Positions 6,929 through 8,461 of a stretch of DNA of 8,461 bases are shown piece after piece; positions within the stretch are counted from its first letter, which is position 1; every line of letters starts with the position of its first letter. Below the pieces are notes generated by a model. It did no database searches. It was not told the DNA's origin and worked only from the letters and a program-made list of their open reading frames with translations. The stretch is taken from NCBI GenBank assembly GCA_022709605.1, contig JAKLIM010000147.1:1-8461 (forward strand). Reading direction: 5' to 3'. The stretch comes from Bacteroidota bacterium (lineage in GTDB: Bacteria > Bacteroidota > Bacteroidia > Bacteroidales > Paludibacteraceae). A program made the translations under genes and the position numbers.

Positions 6929-8461
6929 CAACGGCATCCACACCGTCATATCCATTTTCCCCCGGTTGCCCCACGTAAAATAAGGTATCAATGTAATTTT
7001 AACCTTGTTGTCTGATTTTTGAACCGGACGATACAAGGTGTTCTTCCACGAGTCTTCGTTTGTTAGTTTTGCAGTTCCATCCAACACTACAATTGAACTT
7101 CCATCAATAATTTCTTTGCGGGTTGTAAATTGAATATCAGCAGGAATCAACACATTATCGATGGATTTCCCTCCCTGAACATCAACACCTTCCAGACAAT
7201 AAACTATCGGTCCTCGTTTTATGGCAGTTTGATTTCGGGTTTCTTCCACCAGTGGATGCGATTCAAGCAGTTTCGCCTTCATCTCCAGATTAATTTCAAC
7301 CTTATCGCCTTTTTTCCATTGACGATTTACAGGAATATAAGTATCCGCAACAATTTTTGTATCTACAGTTTGACCATTGACCGTTATTGTAGCATTATCA
7401 CACCACGATGGAATGCGGAATTGGAAAGTCAACATTTTCTTTTTTGGTGCTTCTGCAACTTCTACTATTATTTTTCCATCCCAAGGATAATCAGTTGTTT
7501 GCGTAATTTTCAGTGATTCCTTTTTTCCAAACGAAGTTTTAAATTCGTTTCCTCCATAAAGATTAAAATAAATCATATCTCCGGCTATCGAATAGGCATA
7601 ATTTTGTACCTGAGTTAGTGTTCGAACTGTATTGGGTGGACAACAATTACAAAGTTTGATATACTCTTCGCGCTTTTTCGACCAACGCAAGGTGTAAGGT
7701 AAATCTTTTGAAACTTTAAGTGGATTGGTGTAAAAAAACCGTTTTCCATCCAAACTTATACCACTTAAAATGCTGTTATAAAGTGCAGTTTCAACAATGT
7801 CGGCATATTTAGCTTCGCCTGTCACCTGCAACATTCGCCAGTTGAAAAGCAAATTTCCAATATTAGCACAGGTTTCGTTGTGAGCAGTTGAGTTTGGTAA
7901 TTGATACGGCCGACCATAGCTTTGATGTACTTTTTGAATCGAATCGGGCGTGTAAAAAGTACCATCGGGCGAAGTGCCATCGTACAAAGCACCGCAAGCT
8001 CCGGTCACATACATTTTGCGATAAACAATGTCATTCCAAATACTTGTGAGGTTTTTCATTAATTGTTCTTCGCCAGTTTCGGCATACACATCGGCAACTC
8101 CTGCGTATAAATAATTGGCTCGAACTGCATGTCCCATGGCATTATATTGTTTTCGAAAAGGAATCCGATCCTGATTGTCGTCAGTACCTTTTTCTACCAT
8201 ACCGCGAATATTAATCAGATTCTTCGAAAGTTCTAAGTAACGAGGATTTTTCGTTTCGCGATACATCTCCACCACACCCATGTAATGCGAAGGACAAATG
8301 GCATTACGGGCAAGTTCAGCCGATGCTGTTTCGTAAAAATGACACAGAAAATCAGTGGCTTTTATAGCAATATTGAACAATGATGTTTTACCAGTCGCGC
8401 GCTTATGAATAATTCCGGCCATCATTAAATGCCCCAGATTATAGGTCTCAAAATTTAATCG
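6920..8461 (-). CDS. GH127-type (DUF1680) glycosidase, 5' end outside window
   Basis: The reading frame is open to the window edge. Twelve codons upstream of the first Met (8425) already read as family sequence (YNLGHL before MMAGIIH), so that Met is internal and roughly 140 N-terminal residues, including any signal peptide, are missing. The family is the (alpha/alpha)6-barrel beta-L-arabinofuranosidase group. Numbering from the Met at 8425, the zinc/thiolate site is visible: Glu184 and Cys186 in HNETCANIGN, and Cys261-Cys262 in CNCCPPN. These match Glu338, Cys340, Cys417 (nucleophile) and Cys418 of HypBA1 in order and spacing. Other family blocks include NAMGHAVRANYLYAG (about 95-109) and YQLPN (174-178). 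Gln168 sits where HypBA1 has its proposed acid/base Glu322. The C-terminal half (about 300-500) looks like the usual beta-sandwich. The stop codon and last residues lie in a palindromic repeat. It is probably first of the visible operon, 71 bases before the GH141 gene. Substrate could be beta-L-arabinofuranose or, as for BT1003, aceric acid. GH146 is an alternative family. Confidence 0.9.
   Translation of the reverse strand, partial: RLNFETYNLGHLMMAGIIHKRATGKTSLFNIAIKATDFLCHFYETASAELARNAICPSHYMGVVEMYRETKNPRYLELSKNLINIRGMVEKGTDDNQDRIPFRKQYNAMGHAVRANYLYAGVADVYAETGEEQLMKNLTSIWNDIVYRKMYVTGACGALYDGTSPDGTFYTPDSIQKVHQSYGRPYQLPNSTAHNETCANIGNLLFNWRMLQVTGEAKYADIVETALYNSILSGISLDGKRFFYTNPLKVSKDLPYTLRWSKKREEYIKLCNCCPPNTVRTLTQVQNYAYSIAGDMIYFNLYGGNEFKTSFGKKESLKITQTTDYPWDGKIIVEVAEAPKKKMLTFQFRIPSWCDNATITVNGQTVDTKIVADTYIPVNRQWKKGDKVEINLEMKAKLLESHPLVEETRNQTAIKRGPIVYCLEGVDVQGGKSIDNVLIPADIQFTTRKEIIDGSSIVVLDGTAKLTNEDSWKNTLYRPVQKSDNKVKITLIPYFTWGNRGKMDMTVWMPLNP

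Noticed and set aside
8414..8425. Met-Met at 8425 as the start of the GH127-type gene
   Set aside because: The frame stays open to the window edge and the residues before it (YNLGHL) fit the conserved family block, so the start lies outside the window.

Overview
This window looks like Bacteroidota DNA. It is AT-rich, start codons lack obvious Shine-Dalgarno sites, one enzyme ends in a type IX secretion (Por) sorting domain, and the gene set resembles part of a pectin polysaccharide utilisation locus (PUL). I cannot place it below phylum. No SusC/SusD pair, sensor/regulator, tRNA, rRNA, CRISPR array or insertion sequence is visible, so this is only part of a locus that continues past the right edge.

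All five genes are on the minus strand and read right to left. They are: a GH127-type (DUF1680) glycosidase cut by the window edge (6920-8461); a secreted parallel beta-helix enzyme of GH141 type (5013-6848); an inner-membrane sugar transporter of the major facilitator superfamily (MFS) (3605-4975); a GH78-type alpha-L-rhamnosidase-like protein without a signal peptide (1348-3501); and a secreted rhamnogalacturonan acetylesterase-like SGNH hydrolase with a T9SS tail (15-1268). Gaps are 71, 37, 103 and 79 bases, so one operon is plausible. No non-coding stretch exceeds 300 bases, and I found no convincing promoter or terminator.

The genes suggest breakdown of the hairy regions of pectin. The esterase would deacetylate rhamnogalacturonan at or outside the cell surface. 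The GH141 and GH127 enzymes would trim side chains, probably in the periplasm. The MFS protein would carry released sugars into the cytoplasm, where the leaderless GH78-type protein may act. Adjacent GH127 and GH141 genes recall BT1003-BT1002 of the Bacteroides thetaiotaomicron rhamnogalacturonan-II (RG-II) system, which points to RG-II, or a related branched pectin, as a target.

The most unusual signal is a family of GC-rich palindromic repeats (core CCCCTAAAGGGG plus a flanking CCCCTAG/CCCCTAA) present as four copies in two inverted pairs, at the GH127/GH141 and MFS/GH78 junctions. The repeats are not purely intergenic. They supply the stop codons of the GH127 and MFS genes and are translated as part of the GH141 signal peptide. 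The GH141 start codon would lie in the loop of a potential 23-bp RNA stem. Two enzymes also show substitutions at expected catalytic positions: GH127 has Gln where the acid/base Glu is expected, and GH78 has Asp where the general acid Glu is expected.
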